64,000 nucleotides of DNA, taken from contig JAJPHZ010000006.1 of the NCBI GenBank assembly GCA_021325025.1, positions 1 through 64,000 of the forward strand, written 5' to 3'. Of this stretch, positions 44,004 to 51,549 are shown piece by piece (the first letter of the stretch is position 1; each line of letters opens with the position of its first letter). The stretch comes from Pseudomonadota bacterium (GTDB lineage Bacteria > Desulfobacterota > Binatia > Binatales > Binataceae). A program made the position numbers and the translations under genes. The notes below the pieces were generated by a model. That model saw nothing but the letters and a program-made list of their open reading frames with translations, was not told where the DNA came from and ran no database searches.

Positions 44004-44026
44004 GAAGAGCCAACAGCTCTCCTCAA
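44000..44026. terminator. Stem-loop between convergent genes
   Basis: TTGAG-a-AGAGC, loop caaca, GCTCT-c-CTCAA: a 10-pair stem with one mismatch, overlapping the FUSC stop codon and lying before the convergent cupredoxin's end. No T-run follows on either strand, so it is at best a weak or factor-assisted terminator. Confidence 0.4.
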
Positions 44027-44052
44027 AGGGTTGGAGCGAGCGTTTTGCGTCT

Positions 44053-44421
44053 CTACTCGATCACGATCGTGCCCTCCATCTCTTCGTGGCCCGAGCCGCA
44101 AAAGACATCGCAATGAAACGTGAAGGTGCCGGCTGTGTTCGGAACCAGGCGGATACGGGATGTCTGGCCCGGACTGATTGCCGTATGCAGCCCCAGTAGG
44201 GAGCTTTTGAAGCCATGCTTGCGATCCAGCGTGGTGAATTCCAGCACGACCGGCAGCGAGCGTTTGAGATGAATCACGCTGGGCGAGAACTGAAACCGCC
44301 GGGCGGTGATGTGAACGACCTGGGCGGTGCTGGCCGGAAACGCCTGCCGGATGGGCGCAAGCGCACTGGCTGCAGCCGCCATGGCGGCGACAGTTACTAC
44401 CATTCGATGAGGCACTCTCAT
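44053..44421 (-). CDS. Exported cupredoxin with CuA-type copper motif
   Basis: A 122-residue protein with a signal peptide (MRVPHRMVVTVAAMAAAAS, cleavage around residue 25-30) and a cupredoxin fold. The C-terminal HCDVFCGSGHEEM gives C-x3-C-x3-H-x2-M, the binuclear CuA motif of cytochrome oxidase subunit II and nitrous oxide reductase; the upstream His is in DRKHGF. No membrane hairpin or oxidase subunit is present, so it is a free CuA-like protein. Its ATG overlaps the metallophosphoesterase stop by four bases, meaning coupled translation and probably joint function. Confidence 0.83.
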   Translation of the reverse strand: MRVPHRMVVTVAAMAAAASALAPIRQAFPASTAQVVHITARRFQFSPSVIHLKRSLPVVLEFTTLDRKHGFKSSLLGLHTAISPGQTSRIRLVPNTAGTFTFHCDVFCGSGHEEMEGTIVIE

Positions 44422-45353
44422 TTCGCCGCCTCCGCCATCGGGAATTCTCTCAGGTCATAGCGCGAATGGCGGCGGTCGGCTGCTACCTCCCGAAACCCCA
44501 ATCCCTTGTAAGGTTGGCGCGTATCCCACGGGAGTTGGATTTTCCTTGGCAGCGAACCTGGAGCGGGCAGCGGCCACATCAGCGATTGCGCCGAATGATG
44601 ATTGATGTGCCCGGTCGTATGGTGATTAATCTGGTGAATATGGCCGTAGAAGACCGTGACGTTGGAATAGGGCAGCAGCAGTTCCATGACTTGCCCTCCG
44701 TCAGCCGTCGCCCAATCCCATGACGGATAGAGGTCGAACAGCGGGAGATGGGTCAGTACGATGATCGCAGCGCTGCGGGAGAGTTTGGCCAATTCGCCCG
44801 CCAGCCATCTGCGCTGACCCTCGCCGACGGCGCCCTCGGGATCCGATACGTTGTCCAGCGCGATGAAGGTTACGCCCTTGTGTTTGAAGGTGTAAAAGCT
44901 GGGGCCGAAGAATTCGTGAAACGCCTTGCCCTCGTCCAGCGCGGCGTCGTGCTCGCCGGCCAGGAACCTGACCTCCTTGACCGCCAGACGGCCGGCGATT
45001 TCGCGAAACTGCTCCATGCGCCGGCGCCGCTCGGAGCCGTCCTCCGTGGTCTGGGTCAAGTCGCCCGTAAAGACCACAAAGTCCGGCGCTTGCGGCAGGT
45101 GATTCACCGCCTCGACGGCGCGGACAAGGGTGGTGCCATAATGCGGGTTGATGGCAGGATTGCTAAAGCCCCAGTGGCTGTCGGAGAGCTGGACGAAGAA
45201 GAAATCCTCGCCGTCCGCTTCATTGCCCCGGTAAAGGGCGCGCGCCGCCGCGATACCATCGGCGTGCTGCAACAAGCCCAGGCCGGAAACGAATACGGCG
45301 CCCCCGATTCCGGCCAGTTTGAGGAAAGCGCGTCTGTCGATATGCTTTTCCAC
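44418..45353 (-). CDS. Tat-exported metallophosphoesterase
   Basis: A 311-residue calcineurin-like phosphoesterase. The N-terminus carries a twin-arginine signal, RRAFLK (residues 7-12) and a hydrophobic stretch. Metal-site motifs are DSHWG, FTGDLT, GEHD, LTHLP and GHIHQ. The usual GNHD is GEHD, so the metal-bridging Asn is replaced by Glu; I believe a subgroup of exported homologs shares this. The C-terminus ends in LREFPMAEAAK, overlapping the cupredoxin gene. A promoter identical in layout to that of the ECF sigma gene lies at 45406-45432. Substrate unknown, periplasmic. Confidence 0.83.
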   Translation of the reverse strand: MEKHIDRRAFLKLAGIGGAVFVSGLGLLQHADGIAAARALYRGNEADGEDFFFVQLSDSHWGFSNPAINPHYGTTLVRAVEAVNHLPQAPDFVVFTGDLTQTTEDGSERRRRMEQFREIAGRLAVKEVRFLAGEHDAALDEGKAFHEFFGPSFYTFKHKGVTFIALDNVSDPEGAVGEGQRRWLAGELAKLSRSAAIIVLTHLPLFDLYPSWDWATADGGQVMELLLPYSNVTVFYGHIHQINHHTTGHINHHSAQSLMWPLPAPGSLPRKIQLPWDTRQPYKGLGFREVAADRRHSRYDLREFPMAEAAK

Positions 45354-45397
45354 GCAAGCGATTGTCCTTTCCGGTAATGTGCGGCCTGGATGCCACG

Positions 45398-45411
45398 CCG
45401 GTAGCTACCGG
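45398..45411. promoter_or_regulatory. 14-base palindrome over the -10/start region
   Basis: CCGGTAGCTACCGG is a perfect palindrome. It covers the proposed -10 (GGTA) and the expected transcription start of the metallophosphoesterase operon. It is absent from the otherwise matching sigma-gene promoter, so it could be an extra operator on this promoter only. Confidence 0.45.
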
Positions 45412-45432
45412 ACGAGGCGGCAATTTATTCCC
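45406..45432 (-). promoter_or_regulatory. ECF-type promoter of the metallophosphoesterase-cupredoxin operon
   Basis: On the minus strand GGGAATAAAT (45423-45432) is followed after 13 bases by GGTA (45406-45409). The ECF sigma gene's own upstream region has the same two elements at exactly the same distance (46816-46842). The leader to the ATG at 45353 would be about 45 bases. Confidence 0.65.
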
Positions 45433-45464
45433 CCGGCGTCAGTGCAACGCAGCGCGTGCGGAGG

Positions 45465-46253
45465 TTAAGAGGCTGTGCGTAAGAGGTCGGCGAACTGTTG
45501 CAATTCGGCGCGATTGAGGTCGGACACCGCCCAGCACGCCATCCCCATCTCATTCCAATGGATTACGTTGAAGCCGCGGCGGGCAGTTACAATCAAGGCG
45601 CCGGGCTGATCGGCGGATGGCCAGACGAACAGGTTGATATAATGGGCGCGCCGGCGGTAGATGAGCGCGGCGACCGGGCGGTCTTCGATCACGTCGATCC
45701 GCCCGCCCACCAAGACAAAACCATCAGCAGCCAAGTCCTTGACCGGCGGTGAGAAATCCAGCTTGCCATTGAACCAGGGCTTGACCGTATGCTGGTCGGA
45801 GGAAGGCACGTCGGTCAGATGGTTGAGGAGCAGCGACCGCACGTGGCTTTGAACAACGTCGCGCACGAGCAGCTCCGACGGCGCGGTCCGGCCAAGCCGA
45901 ATCGAAAGCGTAGCGGTCATTATAACTACGAAGGCGGCCAACGCGGCCAGCGCCAGGCTGCGCCATAACAAGCGGCGCGGCGCCGGGGGAGGCGGCGGGG
46001 CGACTTCGGTCCTTGCGCCGCGCGATGTTAGGGCGGCGCCGAGGCGGTCGCGCAGCGCCGGCGGCGCCTTGTAATAAAGGGCCGGGTCGGCCAATGCGGC
46101 GCTCAGTGCGCGATGGTTGCGGTAGGCGGCGGCGCAATTGGCGCAGGTCTTCAGATGGTGCTCGAGTTCGAGCGTCTCCGCCACGCCCAACTGACCGTCG
46201 GCGTACGCTTGTACCATCTCGGGCCGGCACTCAGCCTTTTCGCTGCCAGGCAT
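45465..46253 (-). CDS. Zinc-binding membrane anti-sigma factor
   Basis: A 262-residue protein. The N-terminal zinc-finger anti-sigma domain has H33-x3-C37-x2-C40 (HHLKTCANC) with Cys9 as likely fourth ligand. One membrane helix (about residues 89-112) follows a Pro-rich stretch, and a roughly 150-residue C-terminal domain lies outside. This layout lets an envelope signal release the sigma factor. It overlaps the sigma gene's end by 23 bases, so the two are coupled. The outer domain (GGRIDVIEDRPVAALIYRRR) is the type found in many ECF-linked anti-sigma proteins; its signal is unknown. Confidence 0.88.
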   Translation of the reverse strand: MPGSEKAECRPEMVQAYADGQLGVAETLELEHHLKTCANCAAAYRNHRALSAALADPALYYKAPPALRDRLGAALTSRGARTEVAPPPPPAPRRLLWRSLALAALAAFVVIMTATLSIRLGRTAPSELLVRDVVQSHVRSLLLNHLTDVPSSDQHTVKPWFNGKLDFSPPVKDLAADGFVLVGGRIDVIEDRPVAALIYRRRAHYINLFVWPSADQPGALIVTARRGFNVIHWNEMGMACWAVSDLNRAELQQFADLLRTAS

Positions 46254-46779
46254 CCTTGCGTTGCCCTCCCGTAACCACTTGCGCCAGCCGCTTGCGAGCG
46301 CGCGCCAGACGCGACATCACGGTGCCGATCGGCACTTCCAGAATTCCGGCAATCTCCTGATAGGATAGTCCTTCGAACTCTCGGAGAATCAGCGGCTCGC
46401 GGTAACCATGCGGCAGCCGTTCCAGCGCCTGCGCCAATATGCGTCGGTCGGCGTTGCGGATCGCGATTTCGCTGGGGTCAGGATTAACACCGCTCGGAGC
46501 CGGCGAATCCTCGCCCAGGGGCTCGGCCAGTTCCAAAGGCCGGTTCTTCTTTAGCCAGGTGTAAAAGGTATTGCGCACGATGGCGAGCAGCCAGGGGCGC
46601 ACCTGCTCCCGATTGAAGCTGTCGAAGAATTGCAGTGCCCGCAGCATCGCCTCGTGGGCAACGTCTTGGGCGTCCTGATCGTTGCGCGTAAGCCAGCGGG
46701 CGTAATTGTAGGCGGCGTCCAGATGGGGCAAGACCACTTGGCTGAAGCGGCGCGCCGTGTCCGGGGAAGTCGGTCCCAT
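46231..46779 (-). CDS. ECF sigma-70 factor
   Basis: A 182-residue extracytoplasmic-function sigma factor. Region 2 reads NYARWLTRNDQDAQDVAHEAMLRAL, and region 4 reads LPHGYREPLILREFEGLSYQEIAGILEV then PIGTVMSRLARARKRL. Three candidate starts exist. GTG 46803 would leave only about six bases of leader after the proposed start of transcription, so ATG 46779 is preferred. The promoter at 46816-46842 is likely self-recognised. The anti-sigma factor follows, overlapping. The second promoter of the same kind makes the metallophosphoesterase-cupredoxin operon the evident target. Confidence 0.9.
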   Translation of the reverse strand: MGPTSPDTARRFSQVVLPHLDAAYNYARWLTRNDQDAQDVAHEAMLRALQFFDSFNREQVRPWLLAIVRNTFYTWLKKNRPLELAEPLGEDSPAPSGVNPDPSEIAIRNADRRILAQALERLPHGYREPLILREFEGLSYQEIAGILEVPIGTVMSRLARARKRLAQVVTGGQRKDAWQRKG

Positions 46780-46815
46780 CGGCTCTGTGGCTGTAGACTT
46801 CACCTGTTTATTGCA

Positions 46816-46842
46816 TACCCACGGACAGGCCGATTTATTCCC
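46816..46842 (-). promoter_or_regulatory. Autoregulatory ECF-type promoter of the sigma/anti-sigma operon
   Basis: On the minus strand GGGAATAAAT (46833-46842), 13 bases, GGTA (46816-46819). It aligns without gaps to 45406-45432, and the sequence between the two elements is otherwise largely different, as expected for -35 and -10 elements. Confidence 0.68.
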
Positions 46843-46942
46843 TACGTGGCACTGCTGAGACGGCGGTCGCGCCGGACCGATCCTTGCCGGCCGTTCACAT
46901 CATTGCTAAAAACGGCTGTCAGGCACAGGGGTGGGAGAAGTT

Positions 46943-47446
46943 ATGAAAAAGCTCCTTTTCATGGTTTTGGCTCTCCAACTTATCCTCGTTTTGCCCCAAA
47001 TGGGTAGTCTTCTCCAAGCCCAGCCGCCTTACAGCAACGCCGACTTCAACGGGACCTGGGCATTTGGGGTCAGCGGCACTGTGATCTTCACGCCGCCCTC
47101 CACCGGACCCACGCCCAACTGTGCAGGATGGACGGCGGTTTCGTTGCCGATAGCAATTGAGGGCACGCTCATCGGTGACGGCAAGGGCGGTCTCAGTGGG
47201 ACTCAGACCTTCAATGCCGACGGGCTGGTTTGTTCGGGCACTTTGAAGGGCACCTACACGGTCGCAGCCGACGGAACCGGGACGTTGAACAACGTGACAT
47301 TCACACCCGATGCCAAAAGTATTTCGGCCGGATGCACCAGCACCGCGGGTAACAGTGCGTTGACCTTTGCCAACGGCGTCAACCATATCGACCTAACTGG
47401 AACCGACTGCTTTCAGGTGATTTCAGGAAGCGCGACTAAGCAATAA
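46943..47446 (+). CDS. Exported beta-rich protein, paralog 1
   Basis: A 167-residue protein with a Sec signal peptide (MKKLLFMVLALQLILVL, cleavage near SLLQAQPP). The mature part is Gly/Thr-rich with repeated strands: FNGTWAFGVSGTV, GTLIGDGKGGLSGTQTF, CSGTLKGTYTVAADGTGTL and a late FANGVNHIDL. It is divergent from the ECF sigma gene, and GGGAGAAG precedes the ATG. The next gene is a diverged paralog with the same strand pattern. No named family is recognised with certainty; it resembles a small lipocalin-like or beta-barrel surface protein. Function unknown. Confidence 0.72.
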   Translation: MKKLLFMVLALQLILVLPQMGSLLQAQPPYSNADFNGTWAFGVSGTVIFTPPSTGPTPNCAGWTAVSLPIAIEGTLIGDGKGGLSGTQTFNADGLVCSGTLKGTYTVAADGTGTLNNVTFTPDAKSISAGCTSTAGNSALTFANGVNHIDLTGTDCFQVISGSATKQ

Positions 47447-47484
47447 GGCTGCCTCGGTTGGCAAACAAAGGTGCGGGGCGCGGC

Positions 47485-48060
47485 GTGAATCGCAAGCTGA
47501 TCTCGGTCATGTTGACAGCGTGGTGTGCAACATTGGTTGCAGGGTGCGATCCCTGCCCGACGTGCGTCCACGAGGTGGCCACGCCGACGCCGACCGCAAC
47601 CCCAACTATTACGCCGAGCGCAACCCCGACCATTACGCCGACGTTAACACCGACCGCCACGCCCACGCCGACCGCCACCCGCACGGCGACGCCCACCGCG
47701 ACCCCGACCGGGTTCGGCCCCGGTTCCTTCAAAGGCACCTACTCGCTCAGATTCAGCGGAAAGACCAGGAGCGGAAATCCTGACGCGGGGGTGGGGCTGC
47801 TGAACAGCGACGGCGTCAGTAAGGTGACCGGCACGTTGACTGAAAACAAAAACGGCGGGGTGTGCAGCTTTACGCTGTCGGGCACCTTCACGGTGAACCC
47901 CGACGGCACGGGCACGATCAGCGTCACGGAAACGCCGACCAGCGCGGGATGCTCTTCGGCAGGCGCCAGTGTGGCTTCGGTGCTGTTCAACATGGGCAAC
48001 GGCGCACTCGCGGTAAGTAGCACAGGTGGTGCGACCCTGGGCAGTTTCCTCAAGCAGTAG
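47485..48060 (+). CDS. Lipoprotein with Thr-Pro stalk, paralog 2
   Basis: A 191-residue protein. GTG 47485 gives MNRKLISVMLTAWCATLVAGC with lipobox LVAGC (Cys21), then CDPCPTC, a Thr-Pro-Ala stalk of 44 residues (nt 47578-47709) and a globular domain. The globular domain repeats the paralog's layout: FKGTYSLRFSGKT, GVCSFTLSGTFTVNPDGTGTISV and GATLGSFLKQ. The stalk would hold the domain away from the outer membrane. An upstream TTG at 47458 is less likely because the signal peptide begins at Met-Asn-Arg. It follows the paralog by 38 bases and is probably co-transcribed. Function unknown. Confidence 0.72.
   Translation: MNRKLISVMLTAWCATLVAGCDPCPTCVHEVATPTPTATPTITPSATPTITPTLTPTATPTPTATRTATPTATPTGFGPGSFKGTYSLRFSGKTRSGNPDAGVGLLNSDGVSKVTGTLTENKNGGVCSFTLSGTFTVNPDGTGTISVTETPTSAGCSSAGASVASVLFNMGNGALAVSSTGGATLGSFLKQ
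47578..47709 (+). repeat. Thr-Pro-rich coding repeat
   Basis: Degenerate repeats of about 12 bases encode 44 residues of alternating Thr-Pro with Ala and Ile. Such repeats expand and shrink by slippage, so the stalk length may vary between strains. Confidence 0.8.
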
Positions 48061-48118
48061 GAACCGCCGTCTGCGGGGCGCGACGGGTGTCCGCAGGGCG
48101 CTGGTTGGCGCGTTCGGT

Positions 48119-48478
48119 TTATTTTGCGGTGGCGGTAGCGGCAGGGGTGTGCAGGCGTGGGTCGGTGCTCGAAACGCATCGGGCGGCGGCCGCGCGCTCA
48201 CGCAAGGTCGCGAACGCCGCTCTGCTTGGACCGCCCTTTTTGCCTGATGAGCTTTTTGGTGCTGCGGTGGCGCTATTGGCCAGTTGCGCGCGCAGGGCAT
48301 CACGATGCTTGCGACATTGGGTGTCGGTGGAGAGGGTGGAAAAGGTTTCCCACTGAAACAGCGGAGCGCCGGTATCGACGAAATTCTTCCCGGCCGGAGT
48401 CACTGACAATGGGGGCAGCAGCAGGAGCCAGGCGGTCAGCGCCGCCGCCAGTCCCCCGCAAGTGGTCAATGGTTGCAT
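48119..48478 (-). CDS. Small exported protein of unknown function
   Basis: A 119-residue protein. The signal-peptide-like N-terminus MQPLTTCGGLAAALTAWLLLLPPLS precedes APLFQWETFSTLSTDTQCRKHRDAL, an Ala/Lys/Ser-rich part, then ARCVSSTDPRL near the end. The layout of W, then C-x-x-x-R, then RCV-DPRL recurs in small exported proteins with no assigned function. The ribosome-binding site is weak and no partner is obvious. It converges with the lipoprotein gene at 47485. The alternative is a chance open frame, but the signal peptide and the paired cysteines favour a real gene. Confidence 0.55.
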   Translation of the reverse strand: MQPLTTCGGLAAALTAWLLLLPPLSVTPAGKNFVDTGAPLFQWETFSTLSTDTQCRKHRDALRAQLANSATAAPKSSSGKKGGPSRAAFATLRERAAAARCVSSTDPRLHTPAATATAK

Positions 48479-48932
48479 CGTATACGGTGTCCGCGATGGA
48501 TTTGTTGGCGCCCGCCCACAGCGGTGCTGGCGGTAGTTTTAGACGCGGAGAAGGGGGCCATTCAATAGGCCGGGCGGCAAGGTAGTTGCTTGAATCGGGT
48601 TGCCATTGATGCGATGCTAGGAGCCGCTGGGAAACGGCAATACCAGGGGATTTCCACTCTTCCAACACCCGGTCCGGCCTTGTATTGCATCGGTAGCGCA
48701 TCGACGAGGCCCAAAGCATTGGACTTCGGCCGGGGAAAATGCCAAAAAATATTGCTTTCAGGTTCGGGCGACAACGGGGTGCACCTGAGGAAGATGAGCT
48801 CATGTCCGGCAGGCGCCCCGTTCGCGGTCGAGCCTGGGGCTTGGAATTTTTATTGAATCACGCTAAGCAAGCCTTCGTCACGGTTTAATCGTGCGACGCA
48901 GGCGCCGTTGGCGCGACAGATGGAGGACAGCG
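48479..48932. other. Intergenic region before the RND transporter
   Basis: A 454-base gap between the divergent small exported-protein gene and the RND transporter. Short open frames exist on both strands, but none shows a domain or strong ribosome-binding site. The stretch around 48740-48880 is more AT-rich and may hold the transporter promoter. Confidence 0.5.
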
Positions 48933-51467
48933 TTGGCATCCGAAATTGACGAAAGAATGAGGTCCGTCAACGAGGCCGCGGGCGAGACCCGATGGCGCGA
49001 TTCGATGCGCCTTCGGCTCCCCGCCGGAGTGATGGAAAGAGTCGAAGGCAGGGCGACGGAAGGCCTGGGCGGCATCGGCAAATTCGTTTTGCGCTGGCGT
49101 CTGCCCATCGGCTTGCTGCTGGTCGCGATAAGCGCGTTCATGATCTACGGGGTGACGCGGGTCAAAATCGCGACCGAATTTGCCGATTTCTTCCCCAAGA
49201 GCCATCGCAACGTCGAGTTGTACCGCAAATACCACAACTACGGCGGCGCGCAGACGCTGATCTTGATGTTGAAGGTCAAAAACGGCGACATCTTCAACTA
49301 CAAGACGCTCAAAAAAATCCAGGACATCACCAGCGACATCGACCGCCTGCCGGGCGTCAACCATCAGGAGGTCAAGTCGCTTTCTTCCTACCGCTTGGCC
49401 TTTGCCGAAGCGGTGCCCGGCGGCCTGGATACCAAGCCCTATATGTACCCCGACGTTCCCACCACGCAGGCCGGGATTGACGACCTTAAAAAGCATGTCT
49501 TCGCGCATCGCGAGGAACTGCGCCAGTTCGTAAGCTCGGACGACAAGGCCGCCAGCGTGATGGCCTCCTTCAACGAGGAGTCGCTCGACTATCACGAGCT
49601 GTTCGACGGCATCCAGGCGATCGTCAAGAAGTACGAGGATCCCAACCATTCGATTTATGTGGCTGGGGAGCCGGTGGTGCGCGGCTACGGCTACCATTAC
49701 CTGCGTGCGATCTTTCTGTGCTTCGCGGCCGCGGTGGGTGCGATGATCATCCTGCTCTACATCAGCCTGGGGCATCGCAGCCGCTGGTGGGCGCCGATCG
49801 TGACCGGTACTTTGTCGGCGGTGTGGGGTCTCGGGTTTGTCGGCTGGATGGGTTACAACTTCGACCCGGTCATGCTGGTCATTCCCTTCATTCTGACCGC
49901 ACGCGATCTGAGCCACGGTATCCAGTGGCAGGGCCGCTATTACAATGAGCTGGACTCCTGCAAGGACAAGTACATTGCGATCGTGGCGACCACCAACTAC
50001 ATGCTGCCGCCCGGTTTCCTATCGATCATTGCGGACATTGCGGGCATCATCTTCGTCTCTTTGGGCGGAATCCCGGTGCTGCATCATATCGGTCTGGCCG
50101 GCGCGGTGTGGCTGGCGTCGAGCTTGACGATGGTGTTCGTGTTCGAACCGATCTTCCTGAGCTTTTCGCCGGTTCCGCGGCTTAAGGGCGGCGCCTTCGG
50201 TGAAAAACTGTGGAACGACTTCACGCCCGACTTCCTCAAGAGCGCGTTGTCGGCGTTGGTCGAGATTCCGGTTACCCCGGGCAAGGTGCGCGGCGTGCTG
50301 CTGCTGTTTGCCGGCGCAATCATGGCGTGGGGCCTGATCGCGGGCGAACGGGCCAAGATCGGCTACTCGACTCCCGGCACTCCGCTGTATCGCGCCAACA
50401 GCAAGGTCAACCAGGACATCAAGGCGATTGCGCAGTACTTCCCCGCCGACGAGGGCTGGGTGATTCTCACCACCCCGGCCTATCCCGATCCGCAGTCGGT
50501 GCTGGGTCCTGACGTGCTGCGGATGGCGGACGATATGCGCGACTACCTGCTGACCGACCCGCGGATGAAGCAGGTGATCTCCTTTGGCTCCACCATCATC
50601 CGGCCCTTCGACCAGATGTTCCATTACGCGCATCCGAAGTTCTTCGCGATCCCGCGCAACCCGCAGCAGTCCGGTAACCTGTGGTACCTGTTCCTGGGCG
50701 GCACGGCGCCGGGCGAAATGGAACAGTTCATTTCCAGCACTGCGGCGCAGGACACCTGTATCCGCATCCTGATGTCCGACCATACCTACACCACGCTGGC
50801 CGATGCGACCAAGGGTCTGGAGGATTTCGTGGCCAAGTACGTGGCCAAGAATCCCAAGCTGTCCAAGGTCAACGTGCTGTATATGGGCGGAATCGCGGGA
50901 TTGTACGCGGCGGCCAACGATGTGTTGTTCAAACTTGACCTGATCAACATCACTTTCGTACTGCTGGTCATCTTCGTGTTTTCGGTGCTAGCCTTCCGCT
51001 CCTTCGTGGCCGGCGTTCTGTTCGTGCTGTCGTGCGTACTGGCTAACTTCGCGGCCTTCATCTACATGCGCATCCGCGACATCGGACTGACCATCGACAC
51101 GCTGCCGGTCATTTCGCTCGGCATCGGTCTGGGCGTTGACTACGGAATCTACGTCGTCGCGCGTATCCAGGACGAGGTGATGCGCGGCGAGAGCGTGCGC
51201 GATGCGATCATCACCGGTATCTCGGCAACCGGCGCGGCGGTGTTCTCGACCTTCTCGGTCATGGTCGGCGGCATCATCCCGTGGGCGTTCTCACCGCTGC
51301 TGTTCCACAACCAGATGAGCGTGCTGCTGACCTTCTTGATGTTCACCAACATGTTCGCCGGCGTCCTGGTGCTGCCGGCGTTCATCGCCTGGTCGCGCAG
51401 CGGCTTTATCTGCAAGTACGAAGTGCAGTCGGCCAAGCAGCCGCCCGGTCAGCTCGCGGCGAGTTAA
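48933..51467 (+). CDS. MMPL/RND-family transporter
   Basis: An 844-residue membrane transporter with two copies of the SSD/MMPL unit. One membrane helix (about residues 55-75) is followed by a periplasmic loop (KIATEFADFFPKSHRNVELY), then five or so helices. The second half repeats this, with LGIGLGVDYGIYVVARIQDE, the typical RND membrane motif. This branch is usually paired with DUF1329 and DUF1302 proteins, and a DUF1329 gene lies at 576. The start is TTG 48933: GGAGGA lies five bases before it and no good start exists upstream. A strong terminator follows. The substrate is probably a hydrophobic lipid, unproven. Confidence 0.9.
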   Translation: MASEIDERMRSVNEAAGETRWRDSMRLRLPAGVMERVEGRATEGLGGIGKFVLRWRLPIGLLLVAISAFMIYGVTRVKIATEFADFFPKSHRNVELYRKYHNYGGAQTLILMLKVKNGDIFNYKTLKKIQDITSDIDRLPGVNHQEVKSLSSYRLAFAEAVPGGLDTKPYMYPDVPTTQAGIDDLKKHVFAHREELRQFVSSDDKAASVMASFNEESLDYHELFDGIQAIVKKYEDPNHSIYVAGEPVVRGYGYHYLRAIFLCFAAAVGAMIILLYISLGHRSRWWAPIVTGTLSAVWGLGFVGWMGYNFDPVMLVIPFILTARDLSHGIQWQGRYYNELDSCKDKYIAIVATTNYMLPPGFLSIIADIAGIIFVSLGGIPVLHHIGLAGAVWLASSLTMVFVFEPIFLSFSPVPRLKGGAFGEKLWNDFTPDFLKSALSALVEIPVTPGKVRGVLLLFAGAIMAWGLIAGERAKIGYSTPGTPLYRANSKVNQDIKAIAQYFPADEGWVILTTPAYPDPQSVLGPDVLRMADDMRDYLLTDPRMKQVISFGSTIIRPFDQMFHYAHPKFFAIPRNPQQSGNLWYLFLGGTAPGEMEQFISSTAAQDTCIRILMSDHTYTTLADATKGLEDFVAKYVAKNPKLSKVNVLYMGGIAGLYAAANDVLFKLDLINITFVLLVIFVFSVLAFRSFVAGVLFVLSCVLANFAAFIYMRIRDIGLTIDTLPVISLGIGLGVDYGIYVVARIQDEVMRGESVRDAIITGISATGAAVFSTFSVMVGGIIPWAFSPLLFHNQMSVLLTFLMFTNMFAGVLVLPAFIAWSRSGFICKYEVQSAKQPPGQLAAS

Positions 51468-51494
51468 GCGCGGCTCCCTTCAATGTGACCAACG

Positions 51495-51532
51495 ATCCCC
51501 GGTTGCGACATGATGCGCAACCGGGGATTTTT
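51495..51532 (+). terminator. Rho-independent terminator
   Basis: A perfect 13-base-pair stem, ATCCCCGGTTGCG (51495-51507) and CGCAACCGGGGAT (51516-51528), with an 8-base loop and a T-run (51528-51532). It lies 28 bases after the transporter stop codon. Typical intrinsic terminator. Confidence 0.93.
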
Positions 51533-51549
51533 GTTCTGGTGTTCCGAGC

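Noticed and set aside
47578..47709. Short repeats considered as a CRISPR array or minisatellite.
   Set aside because: The repeats are in frame inside a lipoprotein gene, about 12 bases long and degenerate, with no spacers.
48300..48803. 167-residue minus-strand frame.
   Set aside because: Overlaps the more convincing exported-protein gene at 48119-48478 in another frame. Composition is unlike a real protein and there is no ribosome-binding site.
48933..51467. RND transporter considered as HpnN because HpnR is nearby.
   Set aside because: It lies 5.5 kb away on its own transcript with a strong terminator, and its periplasmic loops look more like the DUF1329-linked branch. No other hpn gene accompanies it.
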